Source of the DNA: Melioribacteraceae bacterium
Lineage (GTDB): Bacteria > Bacteroidota > Ignavibacteria > Ignavibacteriales > Melioribacteraceae
Direction: 5' to 3'
Length of the DNA stretch: 64,000 bases
Assembly: GCA_035362835.1 (NCBI GenBank)
Contig: DAOSDY010000002.1
Location: 689,692-753,691 of the forward strand
Within the stretch, counting starts at the first letter, position 1. Each line of letters opens with the position of its first letter. Below are positions 52,293 through 62,079 of the stretch, one piece after another. The translations under genes were made by a program, and so were the position numbers. Under the pieces are notes generated by a model. It was not told the origin of the DNA and searched no databases. It worked only from the letters and a program-made list of their open reading frames with translations.

Positions 52293-53639
52293 TTATTCAA
52301 ACTTTTTATAATCTAATTTGCCGAGTGAATTATTCAGTTTATCACGTTTGGTATAAAAGTCGAATGATGTATTGATTTTGTTTCTAAGTGCATCCGTATA
52401 ATCTCGGTCGGCCTGAAGCACTTCGAGAATTGTTCCTGATCCCAGATTATAACGTTCCTGATTAATTTTTCTGGTCTCTTCTGCCGCAGTAACATTCTTG
52501 GATGCCACATCAAGACTTTTTTTAGCAGCGGTTAAATCCAGATAACCCTGTTTAACTTCAATCTTAACTTGGCGTTCTAAAGCAAACAGATCCTCTTTAG
52601 CATTTTTAAGATTCACTTCAGCAAACTGAATCTGGTTCTCAGTATTCCAGTTAGAGAAAATCGGGAAATTAAGACTCAGACTAATGTTCAGAACTTTACG
52701 GTCGAAAAGTTTATCGAATTTAGAAGCACCGCTCGAATATGAGTAGGATCCGCTTAAGGATGGAAATAATCCGGATCTCGCCATAGTTAATCCGCTTTCC
52801 GCTGACTGTACAAGGAGCTGCTGGCTCTTAAAATCGAACCTGGTATCGAGAGCAGCGCCCACCATAGCGTTTATATTATCGTATTCGGCGAGATATGCAT
52901 CGGATTCAGAAATTTCTTCTGAACCGAATGGACTGACAAGCTTATATTCTTCAAGTACATCGAGACCCAGATAATTTAAAAGATTGCTGATTGTGTTTTC
53001 ATAACTATTTTGAGCCTGAATCAGCAGTAATTCAGCATTTCCAAGCTGGACCTGAGCAGTATAAACATCCGCTTTTGCAACAATACCAAGCCGGTTACGC
53101 TCGCTTACTGTTTCATAAAATTTCTGATAGTATTTAACATTGTCCTCACGCACGCGCATCAGTTCTTCCGCATTTAAAACCAGATAATAAAAATTTGTTG
53201 CTTCGTAGACGACATCCTGTTTCTTCTTTTCGATATTATATTCTGTTGCCCGGAGATTATTTTTTTTCTGATTGATGTTGGCAATATTTGCCAGTCCGTC
53301 AAAGAGGGTTACACTTCCTCCTAGTCCTGCAGAAAAGGAACGGTTATCAATCTGCGACGGCGGAGTAATTACTTCATTACCAAGAAAATCTCGTTGAGTA
53401 CTGCCGGCATCGTTTATCCTTTGAAAACTCCAGCCTGCATTTGCCCCGAGTGTCGGAATAAGGCTTCCATATGCAGATTTAAGTTGAGATTCGCTGGTAC
53501 TCAATGAATTCTTAACTTTTATAAGAGAGGTATTTCTTTGAAGTGCTATTGATACTGCTTCCTCTAATGTCAAATTTTTCTGAGCGGCAACCGGAATTGT
53601 AAATAGAAGTGTAATAACTGCCAGAATCATTCTTTTCAT
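52293..53639 (-). CDS. TolC-family outer-membrane efflux protein
   Basis: 448 residues. Signal peptide ending VAAQ, then NLTLEEAVSIALQRN, the classic outer-membrane efflux protein opening, and two repeats of coiled helices; INQERYNLGSGTILEVLQADRDYTDA marks the second repeat. It forms the trimeric channel of the exporter. AAGGAG site upstream. First gene of the operon tolC-macA-ATPase-permeases; a perfect palindrome GTCAAATTTGAC at 53688-53699 lies 49 bp before the start. Confidence 0.93.
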   Translation of the reverse strand: MKRMILAVITLLFTIPVAAQKNLTLEEAVSIALQRNTSLIKVKNSLSTSESQLKSAYGSLIPTLGANAGWSFQRINDAGSTQRDFLGNEVITPPSQIDNRSFSAGLGGSVTLFDGLANIANINQKKNNLRATEYNIEKKKQDVVYEATNFYYLVLNAEELMRVREDNVKYYQKFYETVSERNRLGIVAKADVYTAQVQLGNAELLLIQAQNSYENTISNLLNYLGLDVLEEYKLVSPFGSEEISESDAYLAEYDNINAMVGAALDTRFDFKSQQLLVQSAESGLTMARSGLFPSLSGSYSYSSGASKFDKLFDRKVLNISLSLNFPIFSNWNTENQIQFAEVNLKNAKEDLFALERQVKIEVKQGYLDLTAAKKSLDVASKNVTAAEETRKINQERYNLGSGTILEVLQADRDYTDALRNKINTSFDFYTKRDKLNNSLGKLDYKKFE

Positions 53640-53687
53640 CTTTAATTACTCCTTTTCTGCGTTTCTCTTCACAGAATTTAATTTTCT

Positions 53688-53699
53688 GTCAAATTTGAC
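53688..53699. repeat. Perfect 12-nt palindrome upstream of the efflux operon
   Basis: GTCAAATTTGAC, flanked as TGTCAAATTTGACG, sits 49 bp before the tolC-type gene. The position and symmetry suit a repressor operator (TetR-like), but no regulator gene is nearby. Confidence 0.45.
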
Positions 53700-53745
53700 G
53701 GAATAAATCAATTAAAAGTTACAATATTGAGAAAAATAATTTTTA

Positions 53746-55152
53746 CTAACGGTTCAGGAAAGACTCCTTTATTTGAAGCAGATAATTGAATGCTTCTTCA
53801 TAATTATTCCCAATTCTTCCATCTAGTATGGCTTCTTCGATGGAAAACTTAATCTCACCCACTAATTTAGAAGGAGGAATATTACAAATTCTCATAATTT
53901 CATCTCCTCGAACAGGTGACTGGAAAGCTCTTAACCTGTCTTTTTCTTTAACATCATGTACTTTCTGCATCACAAGGTCATAGTTTTCAAGATATTTGTT
54001 AACCTTATTGGGATTCTTGCTTGTGATATCTGCCCTGCATAGTGTTATTAAATCATCCAGGTCTTCATCAGCAGCAACAATAAGTCGCCTTATAGCGGAA
54101 TCTGTAACTTCCTCGTCAACAAGTGCAATTGGCCTTAAATGCAATCGGATCAGCTTTTCTATATAACTGAGTTTATTGTTTGGAAGTTTCATCCTTTCGA
54201 AGATTCTTTTCATCATTCTTGCGCCAAGCTCTTCATGGCCGTGGAATGTCCATCCTGTTCCCTCAATAAATTTTTTGGTTGGAGGTTTTGCAATATCATG
54301 AACTAAAGCTGCAAATCTTAACCATAGGTTATCGCTTGCTTTTGAAACGTTATCTACAACCATACAGGTATGATAGAACACATCTTTATGGTGATGTTCA
54401 TTCCTCTGTTCAATTCCACCCATCGCATCAATTTCAGGAAATATTATTTTCATCACACCGCTTTTAAAAAGATGGATCAAACCGATCGATGGATTTGGTG
54501 AAGCAAGAATTTTCAAAAACTCATCCGTAATTCTCTCCTGCGATACAATTGACAACCGTTCAGCCAGTTTTGAGGCTGCATCAAAAGTTTTTTGTTCAAT
54601 TAAGAAACCGAGTTGTGAAGCAAACCGGAATGCTCTCATTATACGCAACGGATCATCGTTAAATGTAACTTCCGGATCGAGAGGTGTACGAATCAGTTGA
54701 TTCTGGATATCATCTAATCCTCCAAGCTTGTCCAGTAATTCAGAGTAATCCCGGTTATTGAGAGAAATAGCTAACGTGTTAATCGTAAAATCCCTGCGGT
54801 TAATATCGTCCTCTAAAGTACCCGGGGTAACAACCGGATTTCTGCTGTTGCGGTTATAAGATTCTTTTCTGGCACCTACAAATTCCAATGAGAAACCTGA
54901 ATAATTAAAATGTGCAGTCCCGAAATTTCTGTATATAACTATCTCCTTTATTGAAAGACGTTCGGCTAAAGCAGCAGCAAATTCCGGTCCGTTCCCGACA
55001 ATTAAAAAATCCATCTCGCTGCGAGTCCTGCCAAGGATAAGATCGCGAACGTATCCGCCGATAAGATAAACATCTTCTCCTCTTTCAACAGCAAGCTGCG
55101 AAGCTTCTTTAAGAAATGCGAATTGATTAATATGTTCTTTAAAGTCGATCAT
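53746..55152 (-). CDS. CCA-adding/poly(A) polymerase-family nucleotidyltransferase with HD domain
   Basis: 468 residues. Class II nucleotidyltransferase head: GGYVRDLILGR near 30, the metal motif SEMDFLIVG (the first of the usual two aspartates is Glu), RRDFTINTLAI and RIMRAFRFASQLGF. The HD phosphohydrolase domain (RFAALVHDIAKP, FHGHEELGARM) follows. It most likely adds or repairs the CCA end of tRNA; the tRNA here lacks encoded CCA, so such an enzyme is needed. It overlaps the membrane gluzincin gene stop by 4 bp (ATGA). Confidence 0.88.
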   Translation of the reverse strand: MIDFKEHINQFAFLKEASQLAVERGEDVYLIGGYVRDLILGRTRSEMDFLIVGNGPEFAAALAERLSIKEIVIYRNFGTAHFNYSGFSLEFVGARKESYNRNSRNPVVTPGTLEDDINRRDFTINTLAISLNNRDYSELLDKLGGLDDIQNQLIRTPLDPEVTFNDDPLRIMRAFRFASQLGFLIEQKTFDAASKLAERLSIVSQERITDEFLKILASPNPSIGLIHLFKSGVMKIIFPEIDAMGGIEQRNEHHHKDVFYHTCMVVDNVSKASDNLWLRFAALVHDIAKPPTKKFIEGTGWTFHGHEELGARMMKRIFERMKLPNNKLSYIEKLIRLHLRPIALVDEEVTDSAIRRLIVAADEDLDDLITLCRADITSKNPNKVNKYLENYDLVMQKVHDVKEKDRLRAFQSPVRGDEIMRICNIPPSKLVGEIKFSIEEAILDGRIGNNYEEAFNYLLQIKESFLNR

Positions 55153-57371
55153 TGATAATGAAAATTCTTCTTAACTTCTTCAGCAAAATTATAAAACCAG
55201 TTAATCATCCTGAGGTTATCGATAAATATTTTGTTGTGAATGTCTCCCGAATCAAATTCTAAAGACTTAACAGCAAGTTCTTTAGCTAACAAGTAATCAC
55301 CATATTTGAGAGCCATCTTCGACAAACCCAGAACAGAAAAAGCAGAAACTCTATCGTTTACCTTTAAACGGCCCGATAATTCTTTTAAAAACTTCCATTT
55401 TATTTTGTCAACCTCTGCATAACGAATCAAAGAAGGAATCGATTCATAAAGAATAGCATTAATGTTTATGCTCTTCAGAATATTGAACCGTTCCACTATA
55501 TCTGCTTCAATATATTTTTTTAACGAGTCGCGCGAATACTCCCCGATACGGAGTCTTAACGATGCTTCGTTTCTGTATTCGATGGAAGGTGACTGAACTA
55601 CTAAACTATCGTAATATTTTAATCCCTCTTCCGGTTTGTTATTTCTAACTGAAAGATCACCGGCCATTAATTCAAGAATGTAAAGATAAGGAGTTTGAAC
55701 GAAGTAATTTAATTCTTTTAATAAAATTTCTTCCGCTTCTTTAAATTTTTTAAGTTGTGTTAAAGAGTTCAGCCAACCGTTTAATGCCTGATACGAACCA
55801 GAATAAAAATAGACTTCACGGAAATTTATCACGCCCTCATTATATTTCTTATCATCGAAAAGGATCCATGCATCTTTTATCCGTTTTGCTGCGGCCCGGG
55901 CACAGTGTTTCTTAAAAATTGATTTACCGCCGAGATATAACTGAGCCAAATGTTTGGTAAAAGTTATCTCCTCCGCATCTAAAAACCGGTAGAAATTCTG
56001 CTCCAGATTATAAAGCGAATCACCAAGAATATTTTCGAATTCCAGATTACTATAAAGAGCTTTTACTTTTTCTATACCATATGTTTCGATAAGGTATTTA
56101 ACAAATGAACCGCTATATATGTATGCCAGGGAGGAAAAATGAGAAAAAAAATCTAATCCGTCGAAAAGATCGGCAATTGATATTTTAAACCCGGACTTTC
56201 GAGCCATTCGCGCAATTGAGTGGACCGAAAGACCGTTGAAGTCGTCCTCTATAGCCATAGCAAATCCTTCAATCATTGCCGGATTAAGATTATCAGCAAC
56301 TTTAAATGGTGTTGTACCGAAGTCCCCTGCAAGTATATGAACGAGCTCGTGTTTTAGAGAAGCGTCAAATTCATTCCCATTAAGATAAATCTGGTTAAGC
56401 CACGGCTTAGCTACATTAGCATTTCCGGCTCCGAAGTAATTTCTTTTATCTTCCCTATCATTAAAAATAAATGATGTTATTTTCTTTTCTCTGCGGATGT
56501 TTAATTTCCCGCTTATTTGTTCGTAATAATATTCATGAAGCAAAGCAATCTGTTCGGCTTTTATTGAATCGATGCTGTCTGAATAGAGGATTTGAAAGCG
56601 GGGTGTCTCAATTCGGTTGTTAAGATGACGTGCAATCGTTCCAATATCGGTTGAGAATGATAAGCATGGTTTTATAAGAATAAAAACTGAACTAATAACT
56701 AATATTAAACTAATTGACTGCAGTCTGTTCAGTTTCTTTTTAGTGTATAAAAAGTGAATTCCGAGAAAGATTATAAACAGAATAATTAACAGCATCCTGA
56801 ATAAAATTAATTTAGAATCAACTGCCAGGTCTTCGTCATAAATAGTACCCGGGAAAAATCCTATTATAAGATTGTAAAAAAAGATTTGAGGATTAAAATA
56901 GATTTCTATTAAAGGTATAATCAGAATTAATATTGTAAGGAAATGGAAGATGAGTTTATGATAGCGTCTTGCATATTTGACGATAAGAATCCCGGAAACA
57001 GATCCGAAAAACAAAGATGGTATTGAGATTACCAAGTAAAAAAGGATTCCGTCAATCACCGGACAATTGGTAAAAACTAATGTGGAGGAAATACCCGAAA
57101 CAAGAGGAATAAGCAAAGCCAGGATAAAAAATGTTTTGTGTCGGCTAAAATATCCCGTAAATGAAGCACTGGATTCTTTTCTTGTATATAAGATTGATAG
57201 GTAACCCGAGAAAATAAAGAACAGGAAACTGTTCAGAACTGAAGATTCATAACCGATAATATTAACAAGAGGGAAAAAATTAAAAATCAGGTTTATAAAT
57301 AAGAGAATAGCAAGCAGTATAAATTGTAATTCAACTCTTTTTAATCTCAACTTAGAATTCCGTTGTGGCAA
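55149..57371 (-). CDS. Membrane-anchored gluzincin metallopeptidase-like protein with repeats
   Basis: 740 residues. The first ~240 hold seven or so hydrophobic helices, then a peptidase-MA-like domain with zinc motif HELVH at 341-345 and Glu368 in MIEGFAMAI as the third-ligand candidate. The C-terminal ~250 residues are helical and repeat-like (TPR-type: FKEAEEILLKELNYFVQT, PEEGLKYYDSLV). It would be an inner-membrane protease facing the periplasm. Start is TTG; the gene overlaps murA by 20 bp. No characterised family recognised beyond the peptidase-MA clan. Confidence 0.65.
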   Translation of the reverse strand: MPQRNSKLRLKRVELQFILLAILLFINLIFNFFPLVNIIGYESSVLNSFLFFIFSGYLSILYTRKESSASFTGYFSRHKTFFILALLIPLVSGISSTLVFTNCPVIDGILFYLVISIPSLFFGSVSGILIVKYARRYHKLIFHFLTILILIIPLIEIYFNPQIFFYNLIIGFFPGTIYDEDLAVDSKLILFRMLLIILFIIFLGIHFLYTKKKLNRLQSISLILVISSVFILIKPCLSFSTDIGTIARHLNNRIETPRFQILYSDSIDSIKAEQIALLHEYYYEQISGKLNIRREKKITSFIFNDREDKRNYFGAGNANVAKPWLNQIYLNGNEFDASLKHELVHILAGDFGTTPFKVADNLNPAMIEGFAMAIEDDFNGLSVHSIARMARKSGFKISIADLFDGLDFFSHFSSLAYIYSGSFVKYLIETYGIEKVKALYSNLEFENILGDSLYNLEQNFYRFLDAEEITFTKHLAQLYLGGKSIFKKHCARAAAKRIKDAWILFDDKKYNEGVINFREVYFYSGSYQALNGWLNSLTQLKKFKEAEEILLKELNYFVQTPYLYILELMAGDLSVRNNKPEEGLKYYDSLVVQSPSIEYRNEASLRLRIGEYSRDSLKKYIEADIVERFNILKSININAILYESIPSLIRYAEVDKIKWKFLKELSGRLKVNDRVSAFSVLGLSKMALKYGDYLLAKELAVKSLEFDSGDIHNKIFIDNLRMINWFYNFAEEVKKNFHYQ

Positions 57372-58617
57372 CTCTTTCTATTTCCGCTCCTAACGATTTC
57401 AACTTTTCTTCAATTTTTTGATATCCTCTGTCGAGATGATAAATCCTCAGGACCTCAGTAGTTCCCTCTGCAGCCAAACCGGCTAATACTAACGATGCGC
57501 TGGCTCGTAAATCGGTGGACATTACCTTAGCACCTGTTAACTTCTTAACACCTTTGACTATAGCCCTGTTATTTATAAGTTCAATATTTGCTCCCAGCCT
57601 ATTCAGTTCCGGAACGTGATTGAAACGGTCCAGATAAATCGTATCAGTAACGGAGGATGTACCTTCTATCAAAGTCATGTAGGCTGTCCATTGTGCCTGC
57701 ATATCAGTAGGGAATCCGGGATAAACTGCGGTTGTTATATCAACACATTTACGGCTATTATCTGTTGCATCTAAAATAATTTTGTCCTTTGAATTAAATA
57801 ACTTAATTCCGCTGTCCTCCAGTTTTACAAGTACAGAATCCAGATGATCCAACTGTGTATTCTCAAGTTCTATTCTACTGTCTGTAATGGCGCCTGCAAT
57901 CAATAAAGTACCGGCTTCAATTCTGTCGGGAATATTTCTAATTGAAAAAGGTTTAAGCACCTCGACACCTTCTACTTCAAGTGTGGTTGTCCCTATACCC
58001 TGAATATGTGCTCCCATACCGTTTAGATATTCTACTAAAAGATTAATTTCGGGTTCAATTGCAGCATTCGTGATAAGAGTAGTACCTTTAGCAAGAACTG
58101 CAGCCATCAACGCATTTCCGGTTGCACCAACAGAAGGAATATCAAAATGAATCTTGGCACCGTGAAGACGTTTTGCCCTGGCAATAATATAACCCTCTTC
58201 AAGTTCAATTTCGCCTCCGAGTTTTTTCATTGCCTCAATGTGAAGATTAATAGGCCGGGGTCCCCACGCACATCCGCCGGGCATAGAAACTTTTGCATAA
58301 CCGAAACGGGATAGTAGCGGCCCAAGAACATATACGGAAGCCCGCATTTTCTTTACATGTTCATACGGGGCTATCTGACTGGTAATATTGCTTGTATTTA
58401 ATGTTAACTTATGATTGGCAAACTCTGTTTCAACACCTAGATGGGTTAAGAGTTTGATCATCGTATAGATATCGTTTACCTCGGGAGTATTGTCGATAAT
58501 ATTGATACCGGAATTAAGAAGAGTTGCAGGCATTAATGCCAGGGAAGAATTTTTAGCGCCGCTTACACTAACTTTGCCCGATAATCTTTTTCCACCGCGG
58601 ATTATAAATTTATCCAA
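57352..58617 (-). CDS. murA: UDP-N-acetylglucosamine enolpyruvyl transferase
   Basis: 421 residues. First committed step of peptidoglycan synthesis: transfers enolpyruvate from PEP to UDP-GlcNAc. The fosfomycin-target cysteine is present (Cys116 in PGGCAWGPRP), with the N-terminal SGAKNSSLALMPATL and the later AGTLLIAGAI and YPGFPTDMQAQ segments of EPT folds. A Cys at this site predicts fosfomycin sensitivity. Start is TTG. It follows a Ser/Thr kinase gene by 11 bp. Confidence 0.96.
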   Translation of the reverse strand: MDKFIIRGGKRLSGKVSVSGAKNSSLALMPATLLNSGINIIDNTPEVNDIYTMIKLLTHLGVETEFANHKLTLNTSNITSQIAPYEHVKKMRASVYVLGPLLSRFGYAKVSMPGGCAWGPRPINLHIEAMKKLGGEIELEEGYIIARAKRLHGAKIHFDIPSVGATGNALMAAVLAKGTTLITNAAIEPEINLLVEYLNGMGAHIQGIGTTTLEVEGVEVLKPFSIRNIPDRIEAGTLLIAGAITDSRIELENTQLDHLDSVLVKLEDSGIKLFNSKDKIILDATDNSRKCVDITTAVYPGFPTDMQAQWTAYMTLIEGTSSVTDTIYLDRFNHVPELNRLGANIELINNRAIVKGVKKLTGAKVMSTDLRASASLVLAGLAAEGTTEVLRIYHLDRGYQKIEEKLKSLGAEIERVATTEF

Positions 58618-58628
58618 TCTAAAATTCC

Positions 58629-60533
58629 CTATTCAATTCTGAACATCATACCGTTAACACCGACAAGATATAAATGTCCGTCGGGATTAAGAGCAATATC
58701 GTTCATATTCGAAAAGATCTGAGATTCTACAAGGTTCCAGTTCTCACCACGGTTTTTTGAGACCATAATAGTCCCTCTGTTTCCAATCAGCACTGAAGTC
58801 TTATCATTTATAAACATTACCCTCTGTAGTCCTCCAATATCAGTAACCCTTGTTTCCTCCCAAATTTCTCCGTAGTTAGTCGATCTTAAAATCATTCCGT
58901 CGCCGCCAACAATCAAACCGTATCCATTCTTAGTGAAATCGATTGCTTTAAAGTAATTGTCAACAGATTTAAAATCCGACTTATTCCATGATTCGCCGCC
59001 GTTAGTGGTTCTAAGGATCATTCCATTCCAGCCGACTGCAAAACCCCGTTTCGCATCGATGAATGCGATGTCGAAGATAAGGTCGGTCGTATTAGTTGTT
59101 ACTTTATACCAGTTTATTCCACCGTTAATTGTTTTAAGAATTAGTCCTTTGTTACCAGTAATAAATCCGGTTTCATCGTCAATAAATCTTATTCTGAAAA
59201 AAGTATATCCTTTCTGAAACGGGATCTGCTGCAGAGAATCGAGAGCATTGTAACTGTAAAAGATAGAAGATGAATCTCCGACAATTATTGATTTGCCTGA
59301 CGGTGAGACATATATATCGCTGAAGTTAATGTTGACACCTATGTCTTTCGGCTCCCAGGTTATGCCAGCATCATTCGAGATAAGCACTGTACCCGAATCG
59401 CCGACGGCAGCGGCCATTTTTTCGTTTGCAAAATAAACGGCATTCAGATTAAAAAGTGTATTACTCCTGACTTTATTAATCGAAGAGAATTTTAATTTAT
59501 CATCTTCCGACGAAAAAAGGGACTGTATGCTGTATTTTTCAAGTTGATCGAGTTTATTGCTGGTAAGCAGATCGTTAACCTGATGAAAAACGAAATAGGC
59601 AAGAACTAACATTAATATTATAATACCTGCAAAAGCGAGGCTCGAAAATGTTTTATAAGTCTTTGAACGTTCGGTCGATTTCTTAAAATAGCTCGTATAC
59701 ATTTTTGCGACATGCTTATCAACTTCCTGTACATCGTTATACATATCTTCGCAGCTGTTATATCTTTCAAGCGGATTCTTTTCCAATGATTTCATAATTA
59801 CTTTATCCACCTGATCCGGGATGCCGGTCAGCCGGGTTGAAATCTTTGGAGCGGTTTTCTTGAGATGACTATCCATCACCTCGTATTCACTCTGAAAATC
59901 GAAAGGCGGAGTACCGACAATCATTTCATAAGTAGTACAACCGATCGAATAAATATCACTTCTGTTGGTAACATCCTCTCCTTTAATCTGTTCAGGACTC
60001 ATATAATATACGGTACCGATCTTTGAGCCGGTTTTGGTCATATTTTTATCGAACAAAGATTTGGAAATTCCGAAATCCATAATTTTCGTTATTCCTTCTT
60101 TGTTCAGAATAATATTGGAAGGTTTTATATCTCTGTGAACAAATCCTTTGGAATGAGCGTAACCAAGTCCGAGTAATGCCTGCTTAAGAATATAGATAAC
60201 ATCGTATAAATTGAATCTGCCCTGCCGCTGAATTACTTTTTCGAGACTTTCTCCTTCAACATACTCCATTGCAATACCGAGGAGATCCCCGTATTCAATG
60301 AAACCATAAACAGTGACAATATTCGGATGCGATAATTTAGCCTGATTTTTTGCTTCTCTTTTAAATCTCTCTACAAACCTTTCACGGTCATACGTCTGTG
60401 CATTAAGCATTTTAATCGCAACATAACGATCGAGTTTTGTATCATAAGCTTTATAGACTATTCCCATTCCCCCTTTACCAAGAACAGAAACGATCCGGTA
60501 ATTATCGATCAGTTTACCGATTAAATTTTCCAT
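58629..60533 (-). CDS. Receptor-like Ser/Thr protein kinase with Ycf48-like periplasmic domain
   Basis: About 634 residues. Kinase domain 11-275: glycine loop LGKGGMGIVYKA, Lys41, HRDIKPSN (133-140), DFG (153-155), the activation-loop GTVYYMSPEQ. A transmembrane helix lies near 297-317. The C-terminal ~300 residues form repeated blades of BNR/Ycf48 type, each ending in variants of DAGITWEP, NGGINWYK, NGGESWNK, NYGEIWEE or NRGENWNL. PASTA domains, usual in wall-sensing kinases, are absent. ATG at 60533 preferred over an upstream TTG at 60536. It sits ahead of murA. Confidence 0.87.
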   Translation of the reverse strand: MENLIGKLIDNYRIVSVLGKGGMGIVYKAYDTKLDRYVAIKMLNAQTYDRERFVERFKREAKNQAKLSHPNIVTVYGFIEYGDLLGIAMEYVEGESLEKVIQRQGRFNLYDVIYILKQALLGLGYAHSKGFVHRDIKPSNIILNKEGITKIMDFGISKSLFDKNMTKTGSKIGTVYYMSPEQIKGEDVTNRSDIYSIGCTTYEMIVGTPPFDFQSEYEVMDSHLKKTAPKISTRLTGIPDQVDKVIMKSLEKNPLERYNSCEDMYNDVQEVDKHVAKMYTSYFKKSTERSKTYKTFSSLAFAGIIILMLVLAYFVFHQVNDLLTSNKLDQLEKYSIQSLFSSEDDKLKFSSINKVRSNTLFNLNAVYFANEKMAAAVGDSGTVLISNDAGITWEPKDIGVNINFSDIYVSPSGKSIIVGDSSSIFYSYNALDSLQQIPFQKGYTFFRIRFIDDETGFITGNKGLILKTINGGINWYKVTTNTTDLIFDIAFIDAKRGFAVGWNGMILRTTNGGESWNKSDFKSVDNYFKAIDFTKNGYGLIVGGDGMILRSTNYGEIWEETRVTDIGGLQRVMFINDKTSVLIGNRGTIMVSKNRGENWNLVESQIFSNMNDIALNPDGHLYLVGVNGMMFRIE

Positions 60534-60623
60534 CAATAACTTTATTTTTTGTATGAGAATATAAAAAAATCTTTTCGAATTACGTTTTGAAAAATCTTTT
60601 AATGAGTGATAAAAAGGAAGATT

Positions 60624-60654
60624 TTTGATATTTCAAACCATTTGACTAATTTTG
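60624..60654 (+). promoter_or_regulatory. Bacteroidetes-type promoter of tRNA-Leu
   Basis: TTTG (60624-60627), a 19-bp spacer and TAATTTTG (60647-60654) match the TTTG/TAnnTTTG consensus of Bacteroidota housekeeping promoters exactly. Expected transcription start is a few bases before the tRNA at 60665. Confidence 0.65.
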
Positions 60655-60664
60655 CAAACCTTTT

Positions 60665-60748
<84 letters not shown>

Positions 60749-60782
60749 TTTCACTATTTTTTAATATTTATTGAGGTTTCTT

Positions 60783-62078
60783 TTGGAAATAAAAGTTAAT
60801 CAGGTATCCGACTCTAAACAGGAAGTAGAAGTAAATTTAACATATGAAGAAATTACTTCAGATATTGAAGAAGCTTATAGCGAAGAGAGAAAAAATATAG
60901 AAATCGACGGCTTTCGAAAGGGTAAAGCCCCGATGGCGATGATTAAAAAACTATACGGCGAAGCTATTGAATACAAAGCCAGTGAAAAAATTGCCACTAA
61001 AAAATTCTGGGATGTCGTTGATCAGGAGAACCTGAAGCCGATTTCAACTCCGCAGTTAACCGATATCGACTTTGTACCGGGAAGTAAATTGTTTTTCAAA
61101 ATCCAGTACGAAATTAAACCGAAACTTGAATTAAAGAATTATAAAGACCTCGTAATAGAAAAACCTTTATTCAAATTAAAAGAAGAAGATATCGACAAAG
61201 AAGTCGACTATTTGCTCAAACCTCATTTCACATTTGAAACTTATGATGTTGTTGAAGGCAAAACCTTTCGTATAACTGTAAATCTTCAAAAGCTGGATGA
61301 AAACGGTGTTGCCGTTATCGGTCAAGGAAGTGAAAACATGCTTATCGATTTGAGCGACGAAAAAGTTAACCAGCAGATTGTTGAAAATGCTAACGGTAAA
61401 AAAGTAAGCGACAAATTCGTATTTACATTTGTAGACGAACATTACCATGGCGAAGAACTTCACAGGGAGGAATACAGGTACGAAGCCGAGATTACAAAAA
61501 TTGAAAAAATTGTATATCCGGAATTGACAGAGGAAATCTTGAAGAAGATTTCGGGTAACAAAGCTGCAACACTCGATGAATTTAAAGATATGTTGAGAAA
61601 GAACTTCACTGAGTACTACACAAAACAATCTGAAGAGATATATACAAACAGCTTATTAAATGAAATAGTGAAGAACAACGAATTTACTCCCCCTCCCGGA
61701 TATGTAAGTTCCGTTCATAAGCGCCTTATTGAAATGGAAAAGGAGAATGCTAAGCGCTATAAAATGCCTAATGTTGACGAGAAAGCTATTGCAGAGTACT
61801 ACAAACCGAGAGCCGAGTGGAATGCCAAGTGGCAGATTATACTTGAGAACCTTGCAGAGACAGAAAGTATAAAAGTTGAAGAATCCGAACTGGAAGAACT
61901 TGCGAACAAGGAAGCCGAGAAAACCGGGATATCCGCGCAGAAACTTCTTAAATACTATAAAGATTCCAACCGCGGCGATGTACTTCTGGAGGATAAGGTT
62001 ATTGATTTTCTGAAAGCAAATAATAAGATTAAAGAAGTTGATGCCGAAGAAAAAACCAAAGAAAAAAAAGGAAAATAA
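60783..62078 (+). CDS. tig: Trigger factor
   Basis: About 431 residues. Ribosome-associated chaperone: the ribosome-docking loop GFRKGKAP near residue 45 is intact, followed by a divergent peptidyl-prolyl isomerase-like middle part and the helical substrate cradle. The C-terminus is a charged, low-complexity Lys/Glu tail. The start is TTG at 60783 with GAGG six bases upstream; an earlier in-frame TTG at 60771 overlaps that site. First gene of the tig-clpP unit. Confidence 0.92.
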   Translation: MEIKVNQVSDSKQEVEVNLTYEEITSDIEEAYSEERKNIEIDGFRKGKAPMAMIKKLYGEAIEYKASEKIATKKFWDVVDQENLKPISTPQLTDIDFVPGSKLFFKIQYEIKPKLELKNYKDLVIEKPLFKLKEEDIDKEVDYLLKPHFTFETYDVVEGKTFRITVNLQKLDENGVAVIGQGSENMLIDLSDEKVNQQIVENANGKKVSDKFVFTFVDEHYHGEELHREEYRYEAEITKIEKIVYPELTEEILKKISGNKAATLDEFKDMLRKNFTEYYTKQSEEIYTNSLLNEIVKNNEFTPPPGYVSSVHKRLIEMEKENAKRYKMPNVDEKAIAEYYKPRAEWNAKWQIILENLAETESIKVEESELEELANKEAEKTGISAQKLLKYYKDSNRGDVLLEDKVIDFLKANNKIKEVDAEEKTKEKKGK

Positions 62079-62079
62079 A

